From Lasiosphaeria ovina (taxonomy: Eukaryota; Ascomycota; Sordariomycetes; Sordariales; Lasiosphaeriaceae): a DNA stretch of 64,000 nt. The notes under the pieces were generated by a model. It worked only from the letters and a program-made list of their open reading frames with translations, made no database searches and was not told the DNA's origin. The translations under genes and the position numbers were made by a program. The DNA lies in NCBI GenBank assembly GCA_033439765.1, contig JAULSN010000003.1:6076001-6140000 (forward strand), in the 5' to 3' direction. Of this stretch, positions 22,119 to 32,700 are shown piece after piece (position 1 is the stretch's first letter; every line of letters begins with the position of its first letter).

Positions 22119-23259
22119 ATGGCTAGTACAGCGTTCCAAACATCCCTCAACTACCTCAGCAGCACGAATCTGTATGACAAGGAGAAGCCGTACGAGATAT
22201 GGCTCGACAACGTGCCCGCCGGTTTGCGCCCAACCAACGTGGCTTTCCAGCTTTATCCCGATGTTGCCGTATATGACGCTAGGGCTGTGGGTCTCGACAG
22301 CTTCTCCATCGAGGAACATGGATTCGAGTTTCGACGACATCCGTTCCCAAAGGACCGCTGCCCAATTAGCACGGCTGAAGAAGCTATCCCGACTAATGAG
22401 CAGCGCGACGCCGTTCTCTCATACATTGACGTCATGAACAAGTTCCTGTGCGAGTCTCTAGGAGGGGAGAAGGCCGTGTGCTTTGACTGGAGGGTTCGTA
22501 GACGTTCTGTGTTCGTGATGGTATGAGGCGCTAACAATCTTTCGCCATCTAGGTCCGCCAGTCCAAGGGGACCCCGATCAGCAAGTCCCCCAACATGTAT
22601 ACCCTCGATGAGGATATCGATGCCAGGAGGATGACCATAGAGGTTGCTCACGCCATCCACGCAGGTAGGTTGCCGCCGCATTCCACAACAACATTCTAAG
22701 CTAATCCTCTTTAGATGGCTCGCCGGACGGAATCAGGCGATCGTTGTCGTATATTCTAAGTGATGAGAAAAAGGCAGATATTGAGGCTGGACAATATCGT
22801 ATCCGGGTTATCAAGTATGTGCCCGCACCCTCTAGTTGTTTCCGTTCTAACGGTTGTCTCTCAGTATTTGGCGCCCCTTGGTGGCTAGAATCGATAACGA
22901 CGCCCTCGCATTCTGCGACAGACGCACGGTCGAAGAGACTGACTGGGAGACGGTGGAAAAGGTTTAGCCAAACTGGATCGAGGAGTCCATGTACCCACGG
23001 CGCAATGAGAAGCATCAATGGTACTCTCTCAAGGACCAGACCCAAGATGAAGTTGCCATATTTGTCGTGTGGGATCTTGACCGCGCGGACGAGCTACGAG
23101 GTACGTCCCTGCTTGGGCAGTTAAGTCCCTGTCTGTCTTCAAATGCTTATTATACACAGCGAGCGTGGCCCCAGCTCCATCAAACTTCCAGACCCACCAG
23201 CTGATGCAAAGCCTCGAGTTAGTATCGAGACCAGGTATATCCTCTGGAACCGTAAGTAG
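22119..23259 (+). pseudogene. CmcJ/AsaB-like hydroxylase-desaturase gene, broken
   Basis: Member of the fungal CmcJ-like (GA4-desaturase/AsaB-type) family, whose members often act in secondary-metabolite pathways. Exons 22119-22493, 22553-22664, 22715-22814, 22865-23100 and 23160-23259 join in phase. The N-terminus reads LNYLSSTNLYDKEKPYEI and FSIEEHGFEF. Exons 2-3 give VAHAIHADGSP, the region of the family's His motif. Exon 4 gives IWRPLVARIDNDALAFCDRRTV and HQWYSLKDQTQDEVAIFVVWD, the typical core. Two lesions: TAG at 22965-22967 (EKV, stop, PNWIEES), and a one-base deficit in the last exon, where the conserved end IKLPDPPADAKPRVSIETRY lies in a different frame. It probably cannot make a full protein. 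The lack of other decay suggests recent loss. No other clear biosynthetic cluster genes flank it. Confidence 0.8.
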
Positions 23260-24181
23260 GAACGGGGGTGGGGCGAGATTGAGGGGGATGAGCATCAGTG
23301 TCTTGGGACGCCGTTCTGGGAGTTCCCGGCTTTCTTTTACGCTCGTAGAAGTTGCTTTATGTGTAATAGGTTTCAATGACATTGTATTCTGCGCTCCATC
23401 TCTAGCTATCAGGGCTAGCTAGCACTCTCCAAAGAGACGCGAGAAATTCAGTCTCCAGCTACGGTATACCCAGCATCGACTAACCCAGCTCAGCCCTGAT
23501 GGGCATTGACTCGCTACCCCAGCAGACAGACGGTCTTGGTCAAAACCTGCGGAGCATCTAGCGTATGAGACACGGCCAGATAGGCTTTCCAAGGCTGCTC
23601 GCGCGTGTCTACGGAAGCAATATGCTCCCTAGGACGTAGGCCGGCTCGATATTTCGTTAGTTCACAAGCTGGAGAAGGGATATCACAGAATGCTTACCGG
23701 AAACCGATGGAGCGGATGCAGTGGCCGCTACGGCTTCGTTGCGATGCAAGGGAGAGTCCATAGCTTCTGCGTGTTTTAAGGAGTTTGGTTCGGCTTGATG
23801 TGATGTGTTGGGTGAAATTCGATGTCGGATGTTGTGGAGACTGTACCCAAAGGAACTAAGAAAAGCTCGTAGCATTGAAGATATATTCTTACCGCCGGGT
23901 TTTTTCCCTCTCTCTTCCCTACGTTGCTTCTTCCTTCTAGTTTTCCCTCAATCCTTATCGATGCCTCTCAAATGATCACCAGGAGATTCTTGTTTTTCGC
24001 CTACCACCACTTTTGCATCTTTGGTAATACAGCATTTTCAAGCCAGCTAATGATAGAACTACTCAATTCTCACCAAAGCATGTTGATAAGACAGCTCGTC
24101 ACATGGGACATGGGACGGGTAAGAGCTTGTGCTACCCCACGATTTGTACACATTGCCCGATTTTGGTGAGGAAGACGCGCA
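23260..24181. other. Intergenic region, no gene seen
   Basis: Small frames only (for example 23657-23875 on the minus strand and 23924-24169 on the plus), with no domains. It ends at the target duplication of the transposon. Confidence 0.5.
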
Positions 24182-24189
24182 TTTTTCAG
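24182..24189. repeat. Left 8-bp target-site duplication
   Basis: TTTTTCAG directly abuts the left terminal inverted repeat and is repeated at 25023-25030 on the other side of the element. Confidence 0.8.
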
Positions 24190-25022
24190 GAGCTTTGATG
24201 TACGCACCCACCATTTTTTTCCTCGCACCTACCTGGGCATATTGACAGCTGTTGGCAACTGAGATACTCAGAGCCTAATTTAAGCCGGTAAAATACTGAA
24301 TTACCATCCGGCCGCCCATGCGCCTGCCTTGCAGCCCGGCAGCCCGGGTCAACGGCGTTGAAGCCGTCAAAACCTTCAAAAGCCCTGAAAAGGCGTTTAC
24401 CGTGGTGTTTTCCATTTTGACGATTTCTTCGTTGCTGAGTCAGCCTCGAAAAAAGGGCAACTTGCAAATGGCAACTCTAAGGCCCAAATTTGTATGTAAA
24501 TGAGCCAAATATCATGGCATGCGCCCAGCTACCCGAGTAATCCGTTGAATCCTAATTTGTTGACATGGTGATGTAATTCCTTGGTGTTGAGTGGAGTGTA
24601 TTAATTTAAGCAATCTAGTCTAATGACAACCTAGTTTGTTGACATGGTGATGCAATTCTAGGGAGCTCGAATCGTCAGAGGAAAGCTCGATCAAAGGCAT
24701 CATGAAGGCTGTGATGCGTAATGGTAGGTTGACGATGTGTTCTTTGGTACAGGAGAGGACTGCATATGCATACAAAGGCCTGCAAAGGCCACCTGGCCGC
24801 TACAGACCTTAAAACACCAAGTGCGCGCATTACCTCGGGCATGTGAAAGTGTGAATAGTGTCATTTTTACTTTACCGGGCTTCCTTAGTGCCCGGTAGGG
24901 CGTTGGGTGGCTGCCATGCAATACGGCATTTTACCATACAAAAAGCGGTCCCTGCGTTGCCAGCTGCCAATGTGCCCAGGTAGGTGCGAGGAAAAAGGTG
25001 GTGGGTGCGTGCATCAAAGCTC
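24190..25022. mobile_element. Non-autonomous DNA transposon (MITE-like, hAT/MULE-type), 833 bp
   Basis: Terminal inverted repeats of about 68 bp begin GAGCTTTGATG at 24190 and end CATCAAAGCTC at 25022; the match continues with weaker identity further in. The left arm (24190-24258) and the complement of the right arm (about 24956-25022) differ mainly by C-to-T or G-to-A in the left arm plus a short indel. The element is flanked by the 8-bp direct duplication TTTTTCAG. No transposase frame is present. An 8-bp duplication suggests a hAT-type transposase; a Mutator-like one (9 bp) is the alternative. Inside, a ~30-bp direct repeat (about 24552 and 24627) contains TTTGTTGACATGGTGATG. Confidence 0.85.
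24552..24657. repeat. Internal direct repeat pair in the transposon
   Basis: Two copies of CCTA(A/G)TTTGTTGACATGG TGATG(T/C)AATTC-type sequence lie about 75 bp apart. Internal differences are transitions, including one CpA to TpA. Confidence 0.75.
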
Positions 25023-25030
25023 TTTTTCAG
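25023..25030. repeat. Right 8-bp target-site duplication
   Basis: TTTTTCAG, identical to 24182-24189, directly follows the right inverted repeat. Confidence 0.8.
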
Positions 25031-25325
25031 AGCCCAGGCCGGCCCCGCAAAGTTTGCCACTAGACCCGTACGTCTCCCCATCCTAGAGGTCTATTCCCCC
25101 AGCAATACCAATGCAAGCGGCGGGCCGGCCCATTAGTTAGATACAAATAAGACTTTTAGATCGTTACCAAATTTCCATCCTAACGTATGGTGAGCCATGA
25201 TGGGAGGCGAAAGCAGCTCGTCAAATTTAATCACTACTTTCTATAATCCAATCTAGAGGAGGAAAGAAGCTCCACCCGCTACATCGCATCCCAGTGTTCA
25301 TAACATCATTCGGCTTGGCCACTAT

Positions 25326-26247
25326 TCAGGTACGATCATCCGGCGCAAATCGGTTCTTTCCCCAGTTCCTATAGTGGTGAGACAGGCCAACGGCAGTGAT
25401 CTCTTCCATCTCGCCACTACTCAGCTCGAACTGTGAGGCCTCCCAGTACTCGTTGAGTCGGCTCTGCTTCGCAGTCGTGGTGATTGTGGTGATTGGGATT
25501 ACCTCTTTCTACACTTGCCATCGAAGCAAAACAGAGTCAATCGAAACACTATGTGCCTGAGCAATCTTGTCAAACTACCGCGTCCAAGGGGCCGCCTACC
25601 GCAGCCGTGATAGGAGTCAAGGGCTTAAAGCCAGAGACCTGAATGCCTTTGCTCTACAGCCAGGGTACATAGTCATTAGCGCGCTGCAGATAAGGATGGA
25701 ACTCGATCTGGTTAACGGCCGGCACAATGGTGGCAGCCCCGAGAGTAGCTTCAATATGTGGTCGCAGATAGTTGGAGACATAACCCTTCCCCGAGCGCTG
25801 GACCTCCTCCATTAACAGCCACGCTGCCTGAAGCTTGCCCTCGTCCGTAGTCCAGTAAGGAGAGTGAACCATGTAGCTTCAAAAAGTCAGTAACCTGGCT
25901 AGCAAGCCTCGAGTGTTGGCAACTTACAGGTCGACATAGTCTAGCTGAAGCTTTTTCAAGCTGGCGTCAATGGCGGCGGGGATATTGGCAACAGAGTCAA
26001 GGACTTTAGTGGTAACAAAGATCTTTTCACGAGCTACACCACTCTCCTTGATTGCAATGCCCACCTCTTCCTCTATTCTGTAGGCCTCAGCGCCGTCAAT
26101 ATGGGTGAAGCCGTACGTAATGGCAGACTTTAGTATTTGGACTAAGTCCTGGTTCACCGGACCGTCGCCAGGCTTGTACCATTTCGTTCCGGTACCGAAC
26201 CCGATCTTGCTTCTATTAGCTAGCCCGAAAGACTTGGTAAACGGCAT
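25326..26247 (-). pseudogene. Aldo/keto reductase gene, broken by stops and a frameshift
   Basis: An NADPH-dependent aldo/keto reductase (AKR superfamily, 2,5-diketo-gluconate reductase-like) that is no longer intact. Exon 1 (26247-25928) has MPFTKSFGLANRSKIGFGTG, HIDGAEAY (catalytic Asp and Tyr), VTTKV (Lys) and LDYVDL. The intron is 25927-25877. Exon 2 starts YMVHSPYW (His) and includes LMEEVQRSGK and PAVNQIEFHPYLQ. Lesions: TAG at 25656-25654, a frameshift near 25570-25580, and TAG at 25511-25509. The C-terminus is still readable in the second frame (KQSRLNEYW, SHHYRNWGKNRF) to TGA at 25328-25326. All four catalytic-tetrad residues survive. The ATG lies inside the target duplication of the LINE inserted immediately upstream. 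Confidence 0.85.
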
Positions 26248-26253
26248 ATACTA
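26239..26253. repeat. 15-bp target-site duplication, copy next to the AKR start codon
   Basis: AAACGGCATATACTA contains the complement of the AKR start codon (CAT at 26245-26247). It is repeated exactly at 27401-27415, across the LINE fragment. Confidence 0.85.
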
Positions 26254-27400
26254 TTATTTATCTTACACCGTAGGAGCGTAAGCGCCGCCCTCTAAGGGCA
26301 TGCGGTCCCTCTACTAAGCTCAAACCGCTCGCGCGGACTCTCTAGTTACAGTGTATGGTGCGCCCACGCTGCGCGGGCGCCTCGTGCACCGTTCTTCTTC
26401 TTGTCTTCTTCAATCCAACTTACGAGTCTCTTCTGCCCGTCTCGGTGGCAACCGTTTTTGGCCACAAGAAAGTTAGTTGTTGGGGCGCCCCGGGGGCGCA
26501 GCTCGCGCGTTGCGCGGTGTGCCCCCGCTCTCCCCCGTCGCCCCGGGCGTAGCCCGTCGACCCAGCTCCCTGCCCCTTTCTTTGGCAGGTGCTTTCCCGT
26601 GATGGCTTCATGCCACCTCTCGTCGCATCTGCCTCTCCTGCGCTGCGCTCACCGCCTCGTGTGGGTTCTGCACACCGCCTTCTGTGTGTTTGTGTGTAAC
26701 CGCTACAGCCCTGGCTGTCTATCGCGTCGCTTGCGACGCGCTGGCGTGGCGTTTGCTGTGGTGTCTTGGGTTTCTTCTTGTGGTTGGAGTGATTCCCATT
26801 GTTCTATCTCCAGGGCCAAGCGGTATTCTGCTAGCCTCCCGAGCTGGAATGCCCAGTTAATTAAGTGCGGCACGTCCTCCTTGCTGCTGAGCGCAGCCCG
26901 CAGTGCTCCTGCGTCTCGGATGCGCGGCTTGTGCTTGTGCAAGTTGGTGCGCTCCTCTATGTATCTTTCGCATCGGAGGACCATGTGCGCGAACGTTTCC
27001 ACCCCGCAGGCTTTTTCGCAGAGCCCTGAGGTGACTCCGGGGACGCGTCGCAGGCGCAGGTATGCGTTGAGACCAATCGCCCCTGTCCTGGCCTGCGTAA
27101 GCAGGGAGCTTCTTCCCTTACTGAGGTTCTTGTGGAGTCTGAGCGGGATGGTCTCAGTCTTCGGGTCCATCGTCATTGCGAAGTAATCTGCAGCTTGTGG
27201 GCACCACGAGCGCTGCGATAGCAGCGGGAGTCTTCTTCTATCCCTCCTCGCCTTCCAGTCCCGAATGGTGGCTATATCCACGCTACGTTCGGTCCATGGA
27301 GTAGGGGGGGGGTGCCGGGTTGTCCCGGCGCGGCCGGTGTAGCCCGGCCCCCCGCTTCTGCCTCTGCCTCGAGCCAGGCCTTCGCCCATTCGGCCTTTCG
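26254..27400 (-). mobile_element. 5'-truncated Tad-like LINE insertion
   Basis: A minus-strand frame (27494-26703) encodes the C-terminal end of a non-LTR retrotransposon ORF2. The run HKNLSKGRSSLLTQARTGAIGLNAYLRLRRVP, followed by CEKACGVETFAHMVLRCERY and WAFQLGRLAEYRLA, matches the last part of fungal Tad1-type polyproteins (RNase H end and Cys/His segment). The reverse transcriptase and endonuclease are missing, so the copy is 5'-truncated. In sense orientation the 3' end is an A/T-rich tail (TAAGATAAATAATAG), and the whole 1147 bp is bounded by a perfect 15-bp duplication. The frame is open with no RIP-like stops, so insertion looks recent compared with the decay of the AKR gene it abuts. 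Confidence 0.88.
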
Positions 27401-27415
27401 AAACGGCATATACTA
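27401..27415. repeat. 15-bp target-site duplication, distal copy
   Basis: AAACGGCATATACTA, identical to 26239-26253. Sequence to its right is the former upstream flank of the AKR gene. Confidence 0.85.
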
Positions 27416-27828
27416 ACCGCAGGGATCGTAGCACCGGTATTGAGAGGAATGAGGACAAGCCCATCGTAGTGTTATTGCCGGTAAAAAAAACCAAGGATTT
27501 ATTGAAGTCTCTACGCCTTTAAGATGTGCGTATCGCGTCAGTAATGGGTCTGCTGAACAGCGCGTCGTAGAATAGGACGTAACATAGAGGCAACTGACAG
27601 TAAAGAGTCCCTGCCCCGCTAGTAGTAGGGCAGACATAAATAATAGATTTCAAGTCACTATCTTCGTGTTTGCGTTGACACTATTGAAATAGTCTAACCC
27701 AAGACCATTACTATGAGGGATAGAAACTAACCGAATATTTCACGGTTTAGGGACTAATAAAGGAAATATTACGGTTATATTAGTTAATCTTCCGGGAAAA
27801 TAAGAACGCTAGAAAGCTGTACTGCCTG
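27416..27828. other. Intergenic, former AKR promoter flank
   Basis: AT-rich, no gene. By the target-duplication logic this was contiguous with the AKR gene before the LINE inserted. Confidence 0.5.
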
Positions 27829-28206
27829 ATGGAAAGAAAAAACGCAGCATTTCATGACAGACCAAACCCCGACCCGGTGCTCGATAGAATCTGTGGCTGG
27901 GGCGATTCTGGGTCGATTTGGGACACTTGGAAGCCAGCTAGGGAGACCTTCCATCCGGAAGCCCACTTCCCTATTCTGCGGCATCGACTTGAAGCCATAC
28001 AAAACTACATGGACGGCATCGAACCCAACAGAATGTTCTCAATCTGGCGCGATCGGAGAGATCTCCGATTATGGGTTACAGTCTGGGTTGTCATCGTGCT
28101 GGGTTTCATTGGCACTGTGCTCAACATCTTCTCAATTGCGCTTTCGGCTGCTCAGCTGAAGGTTGCTCAGGATAGCCTCCAGCTTCAAAGAACGATGGGT
28201 GGGTAG
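27829..28206 (+). CDS. Small membrane protein, possibly the C-terminal fragment of a larger fungal protein
   Basis: A 125-aa frame. It has a polar N-terminal part with PILRHRLEAIQNYMDGIEPNRMFSIWRDRRDLRLW, then one strong hydrophobic segment (about residues 82-112, VTVWVVIVLGFIGTVLNIFSIALSAAQ). The pattern 'short helix, W-RDRRD-W, then a transmembrane segment' is, as I recall, common at the C-terminus of large uncharacterised fungal membrane proteins. This may therefore be a detached fragment rather than a full gene. The start at 27829 is simply the first Met. Upstream DNA is AT-rich and I see no exon to join. Confidence 0.4.
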   Translation: MERKNAAFHDRPNPDPVLDRICGWGDSGSIWDTWKPARETFHPEAHFPILRHRLEAIQNYMDGIEPNRMFSIWRDRRDLRLWVTVWVVIVLGFIGTVLNIFSIALSAAQLKVAQDSLQLQRTMGG

Positions 28207-29760
28207 GGTCAGGATCCCGCTAGAATATACTGTCCGTCATGGTTTTGAGCGCAAATGAGGTGTCCTTCCGAGCGGACAAGGATGAGCCCTGCTGATTTGA
28301 TGTTTGCATCGGATACCCGGTGAGGCGGATCAAATGTGTTTAGTTAATTCTGTTCGGCTTTTTACTATTATAACTTTGTGTATGGCTCTCTCAGAGGTTC
28401 CACAGCAGCGGTCGCAATTACAACTCTCTTGGCAACACCTCGATGGTAGGTCAATCTAGCTTCCTTCAGTGTGCAAGGAAATGGGCGCATCTGGTCTTGG
28501 ACAACCGCTTCACCACAGTGACGAAGGCTGAGTCCTGCGAAAGGGTCTATAAAGAAGAAGGTTCTGGCTGGAAGCCAGAACCACAAGAACAGAGTTAAAA
28601 CAAGCAAGAAAATCGAGCAGTTGCAACCCCATCAGTTTCCACAGAATCCAGTGTGCTGTGTTTCTGACACATGTGTCCCCCGGACTTAATCGCGAACTTG
28701 TAGCTATTTACCATAAAGATTTTCATAGCTTTAGATACTTCTTCTGTCGATGCGGCCTAAAAATACAGATGTGCTCGGCCAAGACGTACCTGCCCGGAGC
28801 ACCATTATTTTAGACTTCACTGCAATGTTTGACGAGGTTGCGTAAGCTGACCACACTATAAGCGGTGGACGGACGGTCCAACAGCTTGGAAGCACTGGCG
28901 GCAATAAAGTAGATAACACAATTGGGTGCATCCCATTTTACGGGTCTTTGTAAGACGGAGTAGTAAGGGTTTCAAAAAACGATACTTTATCCGCTAAACT
29001 CGATATGGAATCCGTTTTAGTTAAGATAAGAAATAAGATGCCGCATTTCCAGACCCCCATTTTCGACTCCCGTATACCCTCATTTTCGGCCGCTTTGAGT
29101 CCCAAAGACAAGGTTTCTAATCGCTGGCTTATCTATGGGAGAGCAGACGGGATCCCGAGTTTTCAGTGCCTATGGTCGTATGTATTATGTTGTCGCGTGA
29201 GCTCAGTCTATATGCTGGGACTCAGTCTACATGCTGGGACCTGCGTGCTTACCGGACCTGTTCATGAACGTCAGAGCCTACGACTGCGTATTGGACACAA
29301 CTTTGAGACAATCTCAGCCGAGGTAAATGGAACCTAGCCTTGACGGTGGAGAAATATACTATTATTCCGTCGAATTTTAAAAAAGAGTTGAGCGCGGGAC
29401 GGTGGTGAGGTTCATGTTCGTCTCAAAACGCCACATGCTCGTTTGGGCTGCCAAAGAACCTCCAACTTCAGGGGTCGGCTCAGCCATTGACCAATCACTT
29501 CCACCAACCCAATATAAGAAAGACAGTCACAGCACAACCACACGACCAAGTTAGAAGACGAAATATATTGAGCGTTGATGACGACGATCCGTCTATTAAC
29601 ACTTCAAGCTCTATATTTACAGTTTGTACAACAAATCCAAGAAAAGAAAGGCCCGTGTTTTAATCCAATCATGCTTATATATATACGCCAGAACATATGC
29701 ATCACTTCATTCGGGTGGAGGATCTCGCTGGCCCTCCCCCTACATTCGCACTCATCTCAA
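28207..29760. other. Intergenic region with a 19-bp tandem duplication
   Basis: No supportable gene; the frame at 29005-29337 lacks domains. Two adjacent 19-bp units lie at 29202-29239. The right end is the 3' flank of the glucan synthase gene. Confidence 0.5.
29202..29239. repeat. 19-bp tandem duplication
   Basis: CTCAGTCTATATGCTGGGA is followed directly by CTCAGTCTACATGCTGGGA. The single difference is TpA versus CpA. Confidence 0.85.
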
Positions 29761-32700
29761 TCAAGGCTTGGCCACTTGCTCTTTGCGGAAGAACTTGAAG
29801 AAGCCGACCGGGATGATCAGCTGGAACAGCAAACACACCCAGAACCACTGACTCGAAACGCCCGGGTAGAGACCCTGCGAGAAGTCGGGGAACGTCGTGT
29901 TTGGCGACAGAGCGTTGGGACTCGTTGCCCGCGCTAGTATCGTAAAGGCGCTGCCAATGATCTGCGCCATGATCAAGACAGTCAGCACGTGTTGGCGTGT
30001 GAGCGTCGCCAACAACATCATGCCGAGCCCGACACCCTGAACATTATCCAACAGGCCCAGCCATAGCCAGAGGAGCCGCGATAGAATTGCCGAGCCCATA
30101 GGGCTGCCCGCCCACGGTATGTACCAGCCGAGACCGCTGGTGCCCCAGAATTCCTGGGCCCAGCGGGGAGCGAGCAGGCCGATGGCGAAGATGGGCAGGA
30201 GCCACGTATGCTCGTCCGAAAAGTACGAAAAGCCGTACAGGACAAGGCCCCAAATGATCACAAAGAAGCCGAGAGCCATGAGGAAGACGCCCCAGCCGGG
30301 AATAAACTGCGAAGCGAAGAGAAATTGCCAGCTGCGGCCGTATGGCGCCGAGAGCCAGTAGTTCTGGACGATAATCATGACGAAGAACCAGGGAACGACC
30401 TTACGTCGGTATAGGGAGATGTAGAAGCCGGGGATTTTAGCTGGAGACTGGCGGTAAAAGTCTGGTAGTCCGAATAGGAGAACGACGCCAATGATCCAGA
30501 AGATAACGGCAACGGGGACGCAGATGGCAAGCACCTGAGGAATCTTGGTGCCCGTCAAGTAAACAGTCATAGTCGTATCAACATTGGTCACCAGAGAGCC
30601 CCAGTACCATAGCAACAGACTATAGACCTGGGCAAGCCCGGCCACAACTAGAGCACGGGTGATCCATTGTTTTGTTGGAGCGCCGCCTGAGGAGAAGGTT
30701 AGTTCGGCAATAGGTTCCGTTGTGCTCTGATCAGCTAAAGCATGTGAGTGACGTACCTTCATCACCGAAGTTGAGCGCAAAGGACAAGGCACCGCTGCTC
30801 GCCCCGACCGCGTATATGCAGCTCGCCACGGAAAATAGGTTGTCCCGGGTGTGCCACTCAAGGAACGGAGCGACACCGAGGAGGAAGAATCCCAGGCCGA
30901 AGAAGAACCAAGCAGCCGACAGGGCGTAGACCGACTTCAGATTGCGCTCCATGATCCACCAGAGGATCGAACCGGCGATATAGCTTCCGGCGACCATGTA
31001 CAGCTTCTCGGGTTTCTGATTCGTTTCGCCACTGAGGAGGACGATTTGGTAAGAGTTGACGGAAATGATTTGACCCAACGCGAGGAAGAAGGAGTACAGC
31101 GGCCAATCGCCAACACGGACGGACGACAATAACCTGGAAACATATCATGTCAGCATCGCGCATCCGAGGCATGGGCGGCTATGTTACAGCAACTTACTTC
31201 TTGACTCCCGTGGGAGCTTGGTATCCATCGCCCAACAGGAACTCGTCATCGACATGGTTCAGTGGCGGTGATGTCTCAAAGACCGATCTCGCCAGACCAC
31301 TGGGTGTAACGCTACGATGGCGCTGACGACCGCGACTGACAATGGACTCGTTCCGGCGGTCACTGCTCCTCGACACGGGCCGGCTGCTGCCGCCTGGGCT
31401 TCTCGGTCGGCTCGAATCCCTATTGCGCCCAAGCTTCGCGTCTCTGTACCGGCCGAACCACTCTTTTTCGCTCTTCTTCAAGAAGTTCTCGACACAAAGT
31501 TCGGAGACGGAATTCGAGGCTGTCATGTTCTCGAGCAACTCGTCAAACTCGGCGTAGTACTCGCCGCTCGTGTCCGTGAAGAATTGATCGACTTGCTGGA
31601 GCTTCAGGTCGTGTCTATCACCAACCACGTCGGGAAGGCTGAGCAGACTGCTGTTGCGGTGCGACATGAAAGCCGGCCGGGGAAATCCTAGCCCACCATC
31701 CGGACCCAACGTCGGCGACGAGATACCGTCCTTCTGCGCTCGGATGGCGAAACTGTCGACACTGGCCGTGCTATCACGTGCGGCGGAGTGGTTATAAAAT
31801 GGCGCGTTGATGGAGCTCGCGATGGAACCACGGGGCGAATTTGATCTCGATCCGCCAGCCCATGGTGCGTTAGGGGTGGGCAGCGTTGGGGAGGCGAACG
31901 ATCTCACCGTCGCAATCGTCGGAGTGCCGACACGAGAGGGTGGTGCGATTGAGGCCGGAGACATGCGGCCCGTGTCTAGCCCTGGACTTAGCATCAAGTT
32001 ATGGTTCTGGTCGATATAAGAGGCCGAGCTGGCTCGAGAGGAGGGTCGAGTCAATGCTAGGGAGCTGACAACCTCCAGCTTCATCTTCTTCGCCTCCTTC
32101 TGGTGGATGCGGATCGATTGGCTGTGAAGCTCGTCGAGCTGTTTAACCCACTGAGCAACAGGGAACCGCTGCTTGGCGCTCCAGGCACGCATAAGGGCTC
32201 TCTTCGAGGACCTACATTTTTGTCAGCAAATCGCAACCCTCGAGGGGGGAGAAGAGAGGCGAGAAAAATACTCACTTGCAGTCGAGCGCCGAGACGATCG
32301 CTTGCCTGAACTGTTGCAGCAGATGGGACGGAGTCATCGACTCAACGGTATACCAAAAGCCGGGCATCTGACCGAGGCCGCCCACACGCGCACCCACGCC
32401 AAGCGCTCCTTTCCGTCCGAACTCAACAGCAACCAGGCCAAAGGGTTCGTCACGCGAGGGAATAAGCGCGAATTCGGCGCCGCTGAAGATGTACGGAGGA
32501 AGCTGGGTGAACTCGGGCTTGCTGAACACTCTCCGGGGGTATCTGTGCATCAACTTTTCTAGCTTCAACGCCGCAAACCGTCCGTAAAGATCAATAACCG
32601 GCCCGACGCAGATCAGCTGAGTCTTGGGGTACTTGTCTAAAATGCTGGGGAAGATGTCGGCGATCAAGTCAACGCCCTTTTGCAAACTCCACCGGCCGAC

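Noticed and set aside
26401..27186. 261-aa plus-strand frame across the LINE
   Set aside because: Antisense to the recognisable Tad-like ORF2 C-terminus.
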